A DNA stretch of 64,000 nucleotides from Procambarus clarkii. Taxonomy: Eukaryota; Arthropoda; Malacostraca; Decapoda; Cambaridae. The DNA lies in contig NC_091152.1 of the NCBI RefSeq assembly GCF_040958095.1, forward strand, positions 17,381,796 to 17,445,795, read 5' to 3'. The position numbers and the translations under genes were made by a program. Positions 1-11,954 of the stretch are shown here, piece by piece (position 1 is the stretch's first letter; every line of letters begins with the position of its first letter). Under the pieces are notes generated by a model that saw nothing but the letters and a program-made list of their open reading frames with translations, was not told where the DNA came from and did no database searches.

Positions 1-205
1 CAAATCTCCTCCTTCTGCAATAAGTTCTGTTTGCAAGCTGTCTTTTGTGGTAACCTTCTATTGCTTCTTGAGGTCGAATATATCGTCCGGTAGGATCTCC
101 AACTCCACTTTCCGGGCCATCTCACTCGGTCTGGACATAACGTGAGTTTATACCCAGATATAAGAGAGTAATTTTGTCCTCAGTGAGGTTGATTCCAGCA
201 AGGTT
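1..205 (-). mobile_element. Penelope-like element, 5' fragment
   Basis: On the minus strand this matches the first part of the longer Penelope-like element at 41969-43937: the stretch around 'aactccactttccgggcc' and the end 'gaggttgattccag' occur in both copies. It encodes the N-terminal segment before the reverse transcriptase, here with stops. The rest lies beyond the window's left edge. The homology ends at about 203, where unrelated sequence starts. Confidence 0.7.
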
Positions 206-425
206 TAACCCTCAAACCGCGAGGAGTCCAAATGGCTTCAACACCCACAGGCGCAACAACAACAAAAAGTAAAAAAAATTCGTTCATCTTATAAAAGTGT
301 TAATTTTTGTTCCCTGATCATGGAAAAAATAGTAAAAAATCGTAGGTGGCATATTTTGGCCACAATAGGGTAGGGAAGTCTGGTAAAAAAAAACCAGCGT
401 TAAATGTAATGAAATACCATTTTCT
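206..425. repeat. Dispersed repeat, copy 1 (second copy at 14555-14765)
   Basis: Both copies contain 'ccacaggcgcaacaa', a poly-A stretch, 'cttataaaagtgtt', 'ttccctgatcatgg' or 'ttccctaatcatgg', 'aaaaaatcgtagg' and 'gcatattttggcc' in the same order and spacing, with scattered substitutions. No coding capacity is seen and the family is unknown to me. Confidence 0.65.
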
Positions 426-448
426 GGGTGAGACCCGGAGGCTCACCG

Positions 449-840
449 GTGCTTTTACCAGGCGATATGCTAATGTCAGACTTTACCATCAGTCATGTGT
501 ATGGAGTTCTAGGGCCTACCGGGGACCATGGCCAGAACCTGGCCCCCTCAGAGAGGCAAGGGGAGCAATGGCCTATAGAAACCCCCGTGTGGTTGGAAGC
601 ATTCTATGTCTGCCATCGACCGAGTCAAGCATCCAGAAAGGTAAGCATTCCAAAACAAACCCCTATTCTGGTTAAAATTGCTACCTAAAGCTGTACTAGT
701 GGATAGAACTCCCCAATAGAAAACAAGCAAACTAGTATGACGTCACACGTCACCGCTCCACTGTCTGCGCAGCTCCCCCCTCCCCGGTAGGGGGAAGGGG
801 GAGCCCCAGACCTCCCACGCCGGCTATCCACCCATCAGTT
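449..840 (+). repeat. Left arm of a long inverted repeat
   Basis: Reverse-complementary to 5878-6262. Shared blocks in order include 'agtcatgtgtatggagttct', 'cccccgtgtggttggaag', 'ccagaaaggtaagcattcc', 'attctggttaaaattgctac' and 'ccacgccggctatccaccca'. The arms differ by substitutions and by a few tens of bases near 700-745. Base composition is ordinary, unlike the interior. Confidence 0.85.
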
Positions 841-2784
841 CTGAGGCTGGATGTTAAAACACGTGAAAAACCGCCGACCGGAGGGAAGGAGGGTTGCCGG
901 GGAGCCTCCGGGTCTCGCCCAGAAAATGGCGTTTCATTACATTCAATGCTGGTTTTCTGGGGGGAGCCCTGTCTGCTCCCCGGAGCTAACTACCCACAGA
1001 GGAAGGTCAAAAGGACAGAACCGGGAGGCGGACACCACGCACCCCCCCACGGAAGAGAGACAATCGGCAGCAAACGCCAACCCAAGGCGCCACAGCTCCG
1101 AAAAGTCCCGGGAACAACACGAGAACAGCTGGCAGCAAGGCCCCTGTATGAACACCAAACATTTATGCCCGAATGACCGCAAGGACACGTCGCTCAGACG
1201 GCAGCGAAGCCATGAATGCCACAGGCATGGGGGAAGAACACAGGCAGCTTAGCCACAAGAACACGGCTGACAACCCGGGACACCATCACCTGCGAACCGG
1301 GAAGAACAGAACCGAATCAACGCAAAACACGCCCCAGACACAGATGCTGTGGCATGCAAATAACAGCGGAGGGCCGCCACTGAACACAAAACACGACACA
1401 CCTCCAGCCCGACCAACCAAGGACCCCTCCAGAACGCAGCAGCCACACCCCACGCCAGAATAGATGGAGACTGCTTCCACCGAACAACCAAAATGCTAAA
1501 ACCGAAGGGGCAAGAAAACTCAGCGACCCGACCCCAAGAGGCAAATGCCGAAAGGAAAAAAAGAGCCGACGAAAAAACAAACTGGAACCGAAGGGGCACT
1601 ACCAACCGAGGAGAAGACAAAGCACGATGACCAGAGACCAGGACAGTGCAAGCGGCGCACGAACAGGCCGGAGGTGAAACAACACACAAGGCAGCTTACT
1701 AACAGTGCAGAAGCAACACCGAGACCGAAAGCAAGCCGAAGCGGCTCCGCCAGCGCCGCACGAAAAGAGGCGACAGTATGTGGCAAGACGACGGCCCCCA
1801 ACCCCCACCAGAAAACCAAGCCGATGCTAACAAGTGCAGCCACTTAAGAAGGGACAGGAAAAGGAAGGACCGCCAAAATACCCCATACTGCCGCCAAGAG
1901 AAGTACACAGGTAGGTACGCAGAAGTACGTAGGTGGGACACCTACCACGAAGCCACCCGACCACCAACCGGAGGCGAGACCGCGAGACAGAATGTAAGCA
2001 GCCCCGACAAGGCCCCTCCAAGCCCAGGAAAAGGCGAAGCCGCGGGAAGATCTCGGGCGTGACCACCGAAACCCAGGCGGCACAAGGAGATGGAATGTCT
2101 GCCGAACAGAAAACTCCCCAAAGCAAGCAAGCAAGCCCGCCAGAGTTTAGAAACGACGGGTCCGACGCGAGACATCACAAGACCCCGAAAAGCCAACCGG
2201 CAGGGTAAGCCAGGAAACCGAAGAAGGCGGAAGGGTCACCGCCAGAAACAGTACCCGAACCAAGGGGTGCGAGCAACTGCAACAGACCGAGACAAAGAAG
2301 CACACCACAGGACACAGGCTGAAAGAACGCCCAAGAAGCCAAAGAATGCACGCAGAAGACCCCTGCGGCAGAGGGAAACAAGGGAACGCACAAGGATATG
2401 AAGTGGTGGAAACCGACCCCCCCCCACACACACAGCAGTAAGTGCAGGCAAAAACCCCCCAAAGGAGATGCCAGGAAAACGACTGTGAAGAGGCAGGATG
2501 AAAGAGCTGAAGCACAAAAACCCCAGGAAACAACCAGGGGTGGACAATCAGGCAGGGACAGAAAAACCCCACGCACATGAGAGGGCCAAGCCAGGGACCC
2601 GAAGACCACGAAAAACAACAAGCAAACCCCCACACGCAAACCCTAGGCACAAAACAGCAGCAAAGTGCCACACCACAACCAGACACAGGAACAAGGAAAC
2701 GCCACCGCGAAACACGTTACCAATGCACACGTGCAGCAGCAGCAACAGGCACCACTGCAACATGCAACATGTAAATAGCAACTC

Positions 2785-2896
2785 GCTTCTGCAAAGGCAG
2801 AGAATGGAGCAGGTAGACTCCAGACAGGGCCAACGGAGACACGACAAAACCCAACAGGCCCAGGAACCTGCACACCAGGCGACCGACGGCGGAGAA
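2785..2896 (+). mobile_element. LINE-A 3' tail with T replaced mostly by C
   Basis: Aligns without gaps over about 59 bases (2838-2896) to the tail of LINE-A copies such as 56985-57055 and the reverse complement of 23215-23285, with a looser match upstream from 'gactcca'. In that alignment 12 of 13 consensus T positions differ (10 to C, 2 to G), against 2 of about 46 non-T positions. The last LINE-A segment, from 'agagccagagctcaa' to 'gcaagcacaactagg', follows at about 3246-3285. The intervening piece (2897-3236) has normal T content and looks like a later insertion. Confidence 0.7.
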
Positions 2897-3236
2897 CCCC
2901 GCTCGATACCTGCTGGATGTGGTACTGGGAGCTCATGTACACCCCAAGCCTGGCCCGAGGCTAGGCTAGGCTAGACCGGCCAGAGGATGGCCCACCAGGC
3001 AGCTGCTTGGAGCGGCTTGCAGGCCCATATACCCCCGACAACCAGGGTGGGCCAGAACTTCTATTCGAAAACAGGCTAGTGTGCCCTGGAAGTCCATGGA
3101 CGTACCGGCAATATGGCGTATGCTTGCAAGGGCGTGTAACAACCGCAGACCTCTGATGGTTGTACAGTGTTCCCCAATTGTGCCTATAGCACCACTGCAC
3201 TCCACTGGTACTATCCCGCAAGTTCTTCCAGATAGG
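2897..3236. repeat. T-normal segment inside the T-depleted block
   Basis: Composition returns to normal, and LINE-A tail sequence lies on both sides, which suggests insertion into the tail. I recall similar sequence as a dispersed crayfish repeat, but no second copy is in this window. A short 'aggct' triplication lies at about 2960-2973. Confidence 0.4.
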
Positions 3237-5711
3237 CAGGACCCAAGAGCCAGAGCTCAAACCCTGCAAGCACAACTAGGAGAGCCCTACCAGGTGAGAA
3301 CATAACCAGCACCACAACCCACTCACCTCATAACACGAAAAAAGGTGGGTCCCCTGAATGACTCTAGTATGGGTTGGACATGCACATGAGTGGGACTGGA
3401 AGGGTTGAAAAAGGGACAGTCACTGGCATGCAAACGGTCTCAGTCGTACAGAAATATACCTAAAGAAAGACAGGTATGTAAACAACTCCGCATCCAGTGC
3501 CCGGCTAAAAAACGCCAGACCGCAGAAACTCACCTGTCGAAAGGAGGCACGAATGTGACACAACCCAACAGTGCCCAGAAGATTCTGGGAGCACCGCCAG
3601 GTGAAGAAGCCAGAGCCGGACACGCAGGAGAGCAGCGTAGAGGCGAAGAAGGCTGCCCACACCCATGACACAGGGAAAACCTCTGCGTCCGCCCCACAGC
3701 TGGAAACCAGGATACCCCTGGAGCAAGGGGCACATATACGCAGCAAGGGAGAAGAGTGAGAGGCGAAGCACCTGAGAAAAAAAAGGCGCAAAACACCAGC
3801 ACTGAAACACACCGCCCAGACCAAAACAAACTCCATGGCGCATGCGCATAACACGCTGGCCGAACCGCACAACCCGCACTGCGGGAAGGCGCCAACCAGG
3901 ACTACTGCACTAGAAAAGTAGCCAAAAGAGGAAGCAGGAACAAAAAACCGGCCAACGAAGCAAAGACAGAGCCCAAAAGGGTACCCAACCGAACCATAAG
4001 TAGCTCAACAGGCGACAAGGAGCCCAAAACGGCGACCCGGACGAGGAGCAGACAGACATTCCAATAATGCGGGAAGTAGCGAAAACCTTCCCGAACCCTC
4101 GAGAACACAGAAGCCAACACTAGTCCCGAAGGCGCACAAAGGCGCAGGTGCACCCGAGACCAGAAGTCACGTAGAACCCCAAGAACGGGGAAACATTACG
4201 AAGACACCGTCCCAAAAATTGGGGGGGGAGGGAAGCATCCACCCACAGGACGGAACCAAGCGACTCAAAGGCCAAGGAACCGAGCCCAGGGAGGGGCCGA
4301 CGCCCAACAGCATGTACGGCGAGTGAGGAGGAAAGCCCCTACTCTGCGTAACCACAAGCCCCGCCTAGAGGGGGAGAAAATAAACCCACGGTCCTACGGG
4401 GCCAAGGACCCCCAAAGTCAGCCCCTCCCAAGCCCCGGGAACCTACACGATAAGCCCCGGGGCCGAGCCGTTCCCCCAAAGCCCCGGCCATACGAGAAAA
4501 CCGGGGCAGCCGCGAAAACACTAAGGAAGGGAGCCCACTGGCAGACACAACACGGCTGGAGGAAAAGGCTCAAATGCCCCCGTCACTACCCCGGAAGGGG
4601 AAGTCCCTGAGACTGCCCGAGTCTCAATACCATCAAAGCCCGCCCCGATCCTACAGACGGTAAGGAACCGGATGCAGGCAGGAAGGGGGGATCCAGGGGA
4701 AAGACAAGGGGGTGTGGAAGGAACCGAAGCAACCAACACCCCCAAGTCCCAACACAAACCAAAACGGGGCAGCCCCGGGGCTCCCGGGGAGTAAACCACG
4801 AGAGCGTTGCCACCAAGGCTCAAAGTGCAACCCCCCTGCTGCCCACACCCGCTTAGTCAGCACAACTGGGTAACCGAGCCACAACGAGCAACAAAACTTG
4901 CAGGACTCCGGGTCGAAGGTGCCACCGACCCCACAGGCAGCAGACGGAGGCAAAACAGAGTCTCCTAGAGATAAAGTGTGAGAGCAACTCTCAAACTCGC
5001 TGGAAGCGAGGGGGGGACTCTGGGGGTCACATCCATCGGACCCACAAGCCCCCCTGGGGTTTCCCAGGGTCCTGAGCGTTTACTATAAGAGGACTCGCAC
5101 TCAAGTAATCCCAGGCAGGGTACTGCTAACCGGCGACCAAAGCTACCAAATAACTTTCTAAGAGCTGAACCCCCGGGTCGTGTACATTCACGGGGACCTA
5201 GCAGGGGGTACCACCAGAAAATACTCAGAACACAAGGGACACAAGGGTAGATAAATCCCCTCTCCCCCCCACCAGGTAGATAAACAAAAAGAAAAAGAAA
5301 ACCCCGCAAGAGGACAGCGTACCCAAGCAGAACAGAGCCGGCTGCCATGATTGGCAAAGACAAGCTGCACAGTACCCTGTGCCCCACCAGTGCAAAACTG
5401 CCCCTTACCCTAAGGTGAACAAGGGAGACAGAACACCCGAGCACACAAAGAGCGGCCGAAAACCAAGCAGTAAACGGCCTAGCAGGGGCAGGACCCAAGG
5501 AACTTGTGGAAGGTGGCCCCAAGCCCCAAGGGCAGTACTTACAGGGCACCCTAGGGAAGGGAACCCTAGGCGCATGCAGCCCGAGTACTGGAGACTCACT
5601 CCCGGCTCACGCACCACCTAGAAGACAGACACCACACTCTAGGTACAGTGCTGAAACAACTACTGAAGCCGGAGCACATAGCCGGTGCCTTGAGCATCAG
5701 CCGAAGAACTG

Positions 5712-5865
5712 ATACCTTGAGGTGCTTCCGGGGCTTAGCGTCCCCGCGGCCCGGTCGTCGACCAGGCCTCCTGGTTGCCCGACTGATCAACCAGGCTGTT
5801 GGACGCAGCTGCTCGCAGCCTGACGTACGAGTCACAGCCTGGTTGATCAGGTATCCTTTGGAGGG
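5712..5865 (+). repeat. Dispersed repeat sharing a block with SINE1
   Basis: Contains 'ccccgcggcccggtcgtcga' followed by 'ccaggcctcc'; nearly the same block, in the same orientation, occurs at 25403-25432 at the end of a SINE1 copy. Downstream are two inverted 'gatcaaccaggctg' / 'cagcctggttgatc' motifs, forming a potential hairpin (about 5785-5850). No coding potential. Confidence 0.55.
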
Positions 5866-5877
5866 TGGATGCCCACC

Positions 5878-6262
5878 CATCCTGATGGGTGGATAGCCGG
5901 CGTGGGAGGTCTGGGGTTCCCCCTTCCCCCTCCCGGGGAGGGGGGGGGGGAACTGCACAGACAGCGGCGTGGTGACGTGTGATGTCATACGTTACACGTC
6001 ACTAGTTCTATCCACTAGTTCGGCTTTAGGTAGCAATTTTAACCAGAATAGGGGTTTGTTTTGGAATGCTTACCTTTCTGGATGCTTTACCCGGTCGATG
6101 GCAGACATAAATTGCTTCCAACCACACGGGGGTTTCTATAGGCCATTGCTCCCCTTGCCTCTCTGAGGGGGCCAGGTTCTGGCCGTGGTCCCCGGTAGGC
6201 CCTAGAACTCCATACACATGACTGATGCCAAAGTCTGACATTAGCATATCAGCCTGGTAAAA
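5878..6262 (-). repeat. Right arm of the long inverted repeat
   Basis: Reverse complement of 449-840 (shared blocks listed there). Just outside it, a palindrome 'gtcggctcccatgcacatgg' and its continuation (about 6291-6320) adds a short hairpin absent from the left arm. The Tigger pseudogene begins immediately beyond. Confidence 0.85.
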
Positions 6263-6344
6263 GCTCCGGGAAGCCATGACATGAGTGCAGGTCGGCTCCC
6301 ATGCACATGGGAGCCGACGGGGCTCCCCCAGAAAGGACATTATA

Positions 6345-7660
6345 AGTGCTAAAGTGGCAAAAGGCGTCAGAACAATCACGAAACAAAGACCACAAATACT
6401 TGAGGTTGTGGAAAAGTTGTTATTAATTTGGATACACGGCAAGGAGTTAAAGGGTGAGAGTGTTTCAGAGGCCATCATTTATGAGAAAGCCAGGGTATTG
6501 CATGAAGACCTTGTAAAGAAAACCCCTGGAACGAGTGCAGATATGATAGACTTTAAGGCAATCAGGGGATGGTTTTTTAAAATTTAGAAAAAGAAGTGGT
6601 ATTTATTGTGTTGAGGCATGGGGAGGCTGCCAGCTCAGACAAACCAGCAGCTAAAAGATTTATTGAAGAATTTATAGAGTTTGCAGAGGCCGAGGGATTC
6701 CTACCGCAACAAGTGTTTAATTGTGATGAGACAGGACTGTTCTGGAAAAGATTGCCTAAGAGGACATACATTACCAAGGAGGAAAAATCATTGCCCGGAC
6801 ACAAGCCTATGAAAGATAGGTTTACGCTTGTGCTGTGTTCAAATGCGAGTGGCAAGTTGAAAGTTAAACCCTTGCTTGTGTGTATCTTTCGGAAAATCCA
6901 AGGGTTTTCAAACAGTATAAAGTGCAGGAAAACCAATTGTGTGTGATGTGGAGGGCTAATAATAAGGCATGGGTGACTACAATTTTTTTTTCGGAGTGGG
7001 TGAATGAAGTGGTGTGCCCTGCCATAGAAAAATATCTGCGGAGAAACATTTGCCACTCAAGGCCCTGCTTCTCCTCGACAATGCTCCTGCTTATCCTCCA
7101 AGTTTGGAAGATGAATTGTTGTACAGATACTGTACAGTAATTTTCTCACAGTAAAGTTTCTTCCTCCTAACACCACTCCTCTAATTCAGCCTATGGACCA
7201 GAAAATCATAGCGAATTTTAAGAAACTTTAAGAAAGAGCACTTTTCTGGAAATGTTTTGAAGCGACTGAAGCCACAAAACTCACCCTCAAAGAGTTCTGG
7301 AAACACCATTTTAACATTTGTAGTGCTTTAAAACTAATTGACAAAGCCTGGCAAGAAGTGACTCAAAGAACCCCTTATCTCTGACTGGAGAAAATTGTGG
7401 CCTGAATGTTTGAGAGAACTAGACTTTGAGGGGTTTGAGCTTGTAAATGATGTGCCTATTGTTGAGGAAATTGTTACTCTGGGCTGGCAAATGGGCTTGG
7501 AATTGGATGGTGCTGATGTGGAGGAGTTGGTGGAAGAATACTACGAAGAACTCCAAGCCTTCAAAAGGAACAGCAGGAAGACGCAGCTGAGGATGTTTCT
7601 CCAGTGGAGGAGGAGGAGGCAGTACAGAATGTTCCTTCCACAACCATTAAGAAGTGGTGA
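6345..7660 (+). pseudogene. Tigger/pogo-family transposase pseudogene (TIGD1-like)
   Basis: The reading frame is broken by several frameshifts, but the order of segments is that of a Tigger transposase. A DNA-binding part (about 6390-6580) contains 'VEKLLLIWIHGKELKGESVS'. The DDE core follows (from about 6650): 'FIEEFIEFAEAEGFLPQQVF', then 'NCDETGLFWKRLP' carrying the first catalytic Asp, 'GHKPMKDRFTLVLCSNASGK', and a degraded block at about 7065-7100 equivalent to the 'LLLDNAPAHP' region. A 'TTPLIQPMDQ'-like segment lies at about 7170-7205 and an acidic C-terminus at about 7395-7600. The family's usual N-terminus is missing; the inverted-repeat arm sits in its place, so the gene was truncated or invaded there. 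It is inactive. Confidence 0.85.
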
Positions 7661-7734
7661 CAGGTGTGGGAAGAAATGCAAACTTTTATTGAAACGACTC
7701 GCCCAGAGAAAGCTGTAGTAGGCCGTTGCATAAA

Positions 7735-8160
7735 TATTTTCAATGACAATATTTTCAATGACAAAGGTATGGGAAGAGTTTTGCTGACAGAGTTTACATT
7801 TAGTCAAATCTATATCAGCAGATGTTACAAACTCCCACCAATATAATTTCTGCCGCAAAAATCAGACAAACTCGGACAATCGGACAAAATGCAGATTTTG
7901 CCTAAAATATTTTAAGAGTTAATTTACAAGCAGACTTACTCCTATTTAGTAAAACAAAATATACTTAGTGATTGCCAATATAGTTTCAGGACCAAAAACA
8001 AGCACCAATCATGCACTGATTAGTATGATTAACTTGATATATGCAGCTCTTGTAAACATGAGTACCCTCTTCATTTATTTGTTGACCAATGTAAGACTTT
8101 TTGACACTTAACACAATAACCTTCTTAAATTGCAACATTACAGAGTCAAAGCCCCCTCCC
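7735..8160. other. No gene recognised
   Basis: AT-rich sequence between the Tigger remnant and LINE-I copy 1. I see no open frame with family features, tandem repeat or RNA gene. Confidence 0.6.
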
Positions 8161-9139
8161 CCTCCCTTTCCAGCCAGTTGTTGTCGTGAGGGGGCTTGGT
8201 GGGTGGCTTCTGGTGTGTGATGCTCCATGGGATGGTCCTCTGTCTTTTGGAAGTCTTATACTCCTGCTCTGTCTTCACTAATTGTTCTGGTTGCTATTTC
8301 CTCTTCCTTATGTTTCATTTTTCCTCCCTCCTCCCATCTCCTTTCTCATTGTCTTTCCTGCCGACCTTTTTGCAATTCTTGATTATTCTTTCGGACATCC
8401 TCTGTTTGGGGAGGCACACTCTCTCACCCATAGAACTGTGGTACCCAACGTTGCAAGCAAGGGGGACGCTTTTATTGTGAATCCTCGCCTTCATTACCGA
8501 ACCCGATCTCGACAGACAGATGGGTCTTAAGATGGCAATTGCTGGGCGTATACTCACGATGCACCCGCTGGTGAGCTCCGTCTTGTCGGGAATCCTATCC
8601 TCTAATTGTGGCTCCATGGTGGGTATTGGGGGCTTATTCATGAATAAAATTATTATCTTCACGTTTCTATGTCACTGAATAATCTTCTTATTACTTCCTA
8701 GGCTCATGGGGTGGGCGACCAGGTTCCCGAGTCGGACTGTGTTGGAAGACCGGGCTCTGTAGCCCCTGCTACATTTGGCCCAGACCAAGTTACTTATTGG
8801 CCCTCCCAACTACCCCCCCCTTCCTCCCCTCCTCTGTGATAGGATTGAGACCCAAGCAGCCAGTGATAACCACCTCATCACCTGGATGAGGTGGTCTCAG
8901 TAGCTGGAGCAGCTACTTCTCTCATTGTTGCAAGTGCGCCTTTTTCTCCCCCCTCTCACTGGTGGTGCTCAGCACCTACTACCCCCCCCCCCCCCCCATC
9001 CCACCCCCACAGACGCACTCGCATGATTCCTTCCAGCGCTAATACGTTCCATGCCTTGTTTGGTCCTTCTGTATTTCTGTATGGACTAAATACTTTGATC
9101 AAAACCATCTGGATTCTACACGTTCTGAAGATTTCTTCA

Positions 9140-9292
9140 TAATACAATACAATACAATACAATACAATACAATTTTATTTAGGTAAGGTACATACATACA
9201 ATAAATATTTACAAGGATTGTTTAACTTATAGGTATAGCTAGTACATACAATGCTTAAAGCCACTATTACGCAAAGCGTTTCGGGCATCATA
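9140..9292 (-). mobile_element. Short LINE-C-related 3' fragment inserted in LINE-I copy 1
   Basis: Begins with (ATACA)n, then 'ttttatttaggtaaggtac', and ends 'agccactattacgcaaagcg' plus 'tttcgggca', the conserved core seen in LINE-C tails and SINE2. It splits LINE-I sequence that is continuous in copy 2. 'tcata' flanks both sides as a probable 5-bp target duplication. Orientation is set by the AT-rich tail at the left end. Confidence 0.65.
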
Positions 9293-9299
9293 AACACCT

Positions 9300-9885
9300 C
9301 ATTGATTCGGTGGATGCCTCTGTTACTTTTATCCCCACCCATTGTGGTACACTTGTCATTGCTGCGCCTTCTCCAGATACAGCTGCCTGCTTAGCTGCAT
9401 TGTCCAGCATTGGGGAGACCCCTGTTACGGTCTCCAAAAATGTCCAGTTAAATGCCAGTATTGACCCTGTTATCCTCTTGCACCATGTTGTGACTGGTGT
9501 AAGGGCCCTGAAAGACTGCCACGAAGATATTAAACATATTCTTGAAGCCCAAGTCCATTCTGTCCTCCAGGTTGATACGTTCACTCGACCCCCTCATGGT
9601 CATTGTCATCAGCCTCTTCGCATTGTGAAGATCACTTTTGATAGTAGGATCCTTCCGCCTTCTATAATTCTTGCTGATGCCAGGTGCTTCGTTCAGGAGT
9701 ACATTCCCTCTCCTAGACTCTGCAATAAGTGTTGGAAATTTGGGCATGGTGCTCTCAAATGCACAAGTGCAGTGTCTCTATACCCCTATGTGTAGGGACT
9801 CGGTCACTCTCAGATGGAGTGCTTTTCTTCCCAGGCTCACTGCCTCAATTGTGGTGATGCCGACCCTACCTTCTGTTCGGTGATA
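9300..9885 (+). pseudogene. LINE-I copy 1 ORF1 (gag-like, CCHC) remnant
   Basis: Encodes a nucleic-acid-binding ORF1 protein segment. The frame from 9310 reads 'DSVDASVTFIPTHCGTLVIA'-type sequence, equivalent in copy 2, and ends with the knuckle 'CNKCWKFGHGALKC' at about 9721-9762. A second cysteine cluster ('CLNCGDADPTFC'-like) follows in another frame at about 9840-9880. The protein would coat element RNA. It is frameshifted and non-functional. Confidence 0.7.
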
Positions 9886-10832
9886 CCCATGTATACACTA
9901 TAAAATTGAGAAAGCCATCCTCAATTTGAAGCACCACGATCATTTGTCTTTTCCTGAGGGGAGACGCTAAGTCTGCTGTCTCTCCTCTTTCGTTAGCATG
10001 TCTTAGGCTCGTGTGTTGCATTCCACCTCTCCTCGCCCTTCCCTCTTTTTTCAGTCTCACAACTGTTTCCAGACCTTGGTCCCAGACACACCCACTGACT
10101 CCTCTCCTGCTCCTTTACGTTCTGAACCAAGGGGTCCTCCTCCTGGTTCTCCAATTGGTGTTTCACTCTTTGCTTCCCAGTCTGCCATGTCTCCTGTCTC
10201 TTCTTTCCGCCCCCCCCCCCTCCAATCCTTCTTCCCAGCCCTCCCCTCTGTCTCTTGGCCCTCCACGCTGCCTATCTGCCCAGGCTGTTGTCCATCATCC
10301 TCCCAGCAATCTTCATGTTGATTGCTCCCATTCTCCTTTTACTGTTGAGACTATGGAGAATGTTGCCCAGTACATTGCTGCTGGCACACCTGTCTAAGTC
10401 AGAAACGTAAGCCTGGCTCCTCTCCTTCCTCCCCGGCAGATAAGAAGGCGTTGCTTTCTCTTCACCCTCCGACTCTATCACTGCATCCCCTCCCATTTCA
10501 GTAGTTGAGCCCCCTATTCCGGCTAATTGAGGTTCCTTTAGCCCTCGATTCTCTCTCGGTTGCTGCCCTTGCTGAGGTGCGCTCCCCTGTTTCTGCCCCC
10601 TCCCTCCCCCTGATTCTCTTGATTGCCTTCCCTCCATTACCTCCTCCAGCTTTGGACCCTGTCCGTCCGCCTCTGGTCCGTCCTTCCACACCCTTGCCTG
10701 CTTCGTCATTGCTGAATTTACCAATGCCCCATAACCCTGTGTTCTCTGATCCTGATCTTATTTAGTATACTGTGTTCTTCTTTGCCTTTGTCTCTTCAAT
10801 GTTCTCTGTTGCTGTTCTCTCTCCTTTTGACA

Positions 10833-11600
10833 ATGTCTATTCTTCAATGAAATATTCATGGATTTTATGCCAACTTCCATGAACTCCAACTTCTGATAAC
10901 ACAGTTTTTCACCGCTTTGTGTTTGTCTCCAGGAGCCGATGCTTGGTGCTCGTCCTGGGCACTTTCGTGGTTATTACTTTCTCACCCCCCCCCTCCCCTC
11001 CAGCTTTTGCTGGGGGCCCATAACTCTACTGCTCTCTTGATTCGTACTAATATTCCCTTCGGCCCCCTACTTTTTCCGTCACCAATCTAGTGTTCTGCAG
11101 CCCGTATCTTTGTGAGTAAATGGTATACAGTCTGTTCCATTTATCTCCCTCCCCCCCACAAATGTCCCACTTTCTCTTCCTGATCTTAAGCACCTGATGA
11201 ACTCCTTACCAGAGCCTCTGCTTCTGTTTGGTGGACTGCAGAATGTGCTCGTTCTGCCCGTTGTAAGCGTGCAGCCTGAAAGAAACACAGATGCCGGCAG
11301 ACGGCTGATTCTTTTATTTTGTTTCGGAAGGCGAGTGCGGTGGCTCGTTGGACCCATCCGTACAGCTAAACATGAGAGTTGGAAATCTTATGTCTCCACT
11401 ATTATGTCTGATACTCTTCTCCCACAGATCTGGAAGAAGATCCATAAGAAAGCAGGTAAGTTGGTTCCAGATATCTCACCAGTCCTTCACCTCCGTACTC
11501 TTGTGGTGGATCTGGTGACGGTCGCGACCAAACTGGGTTCCCACTTTTCAACTATTAGCTCTGGTTCTCTTTTTCCTCACTTCTTCCTTCCTTCTTAAGC
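10833..11600 (+). pseudogene. LINE-I copy 1 endonuclease remnant
   Basis: Starts 'MSILQ*NIHGFYANFHELQ', the N-terminal 'LQWNI' motif of apurinic-type LINE endonucleases with its Trp codon mutated to stop. This domain nicks target DNA to prime reverse transcription. Downstream sequence is frameshifted, and the linker to the reverse transcriptase (about 11190-11600) is only partly readable. The region is deleted from copy 2. Confidence 0.6.
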
Positions 11601-11954
11601 CCGTTCTTGAATCTCCTTCCTTAGATTTCCGTACTCATTTCTGCCTTTCCTATAATAATCCCTTCTCTCTGAATTTCAGTTTGCTCTGGCCCTCTGCGGT
11701 TCTATGGCAGCAGGCTCGGATGACATTCATTTTAGATGCTTCGCCATCTCCCTCCATGCGCATCTCAGTAGTTACTGAATCTGTATAACCGAATCTGGGA
11801 GTCGTTGTCAGTCCCTGAGGACTGGCTCGATATGGTTGTTCTCCCTATTCGGATACTGGGGTCTCTAGGGACATCTTCTCTATGGACTTCTGCCCCATTG
11901 TCCTCACGAGTTGCATCTGCAAACTCTTTGACCGTATGGTCAATGTCCGTCTGA

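Larger units (their letters stand above)
965..5700. other. T-depleted interior of the inverted-repeat module
   Basis: The + strand has extreme A-over-T and C-over-T skew. Bases 1081-1140 hold 20 A and 3 T; bases 5281-5340 hold 30 A and 2 T. The skew is strongest at about 1000-2860 and 3300-4980 and weaker at about 2897-3236 and 5000-5200. Long open frames on the minus strand here are explained by lack of A on that strand (few stops). Their products are Cys/Phe/Ser/Leu-rich, match nothing I know, and are not called as genes. No transposase is recognised. The skew is direct observation; its cause is unknown. Confidence 0.8.

Noticed and set aside
1249-4950. Many long minus-strand open frames (100-190 codons) in the T-poor block
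   Set aside because: The minus strand is A-poor, so stop codons are rare by composition. Products are low-complexity Cys/Ser/Leu/Phe-rich, overlap in all frames and show no domain.
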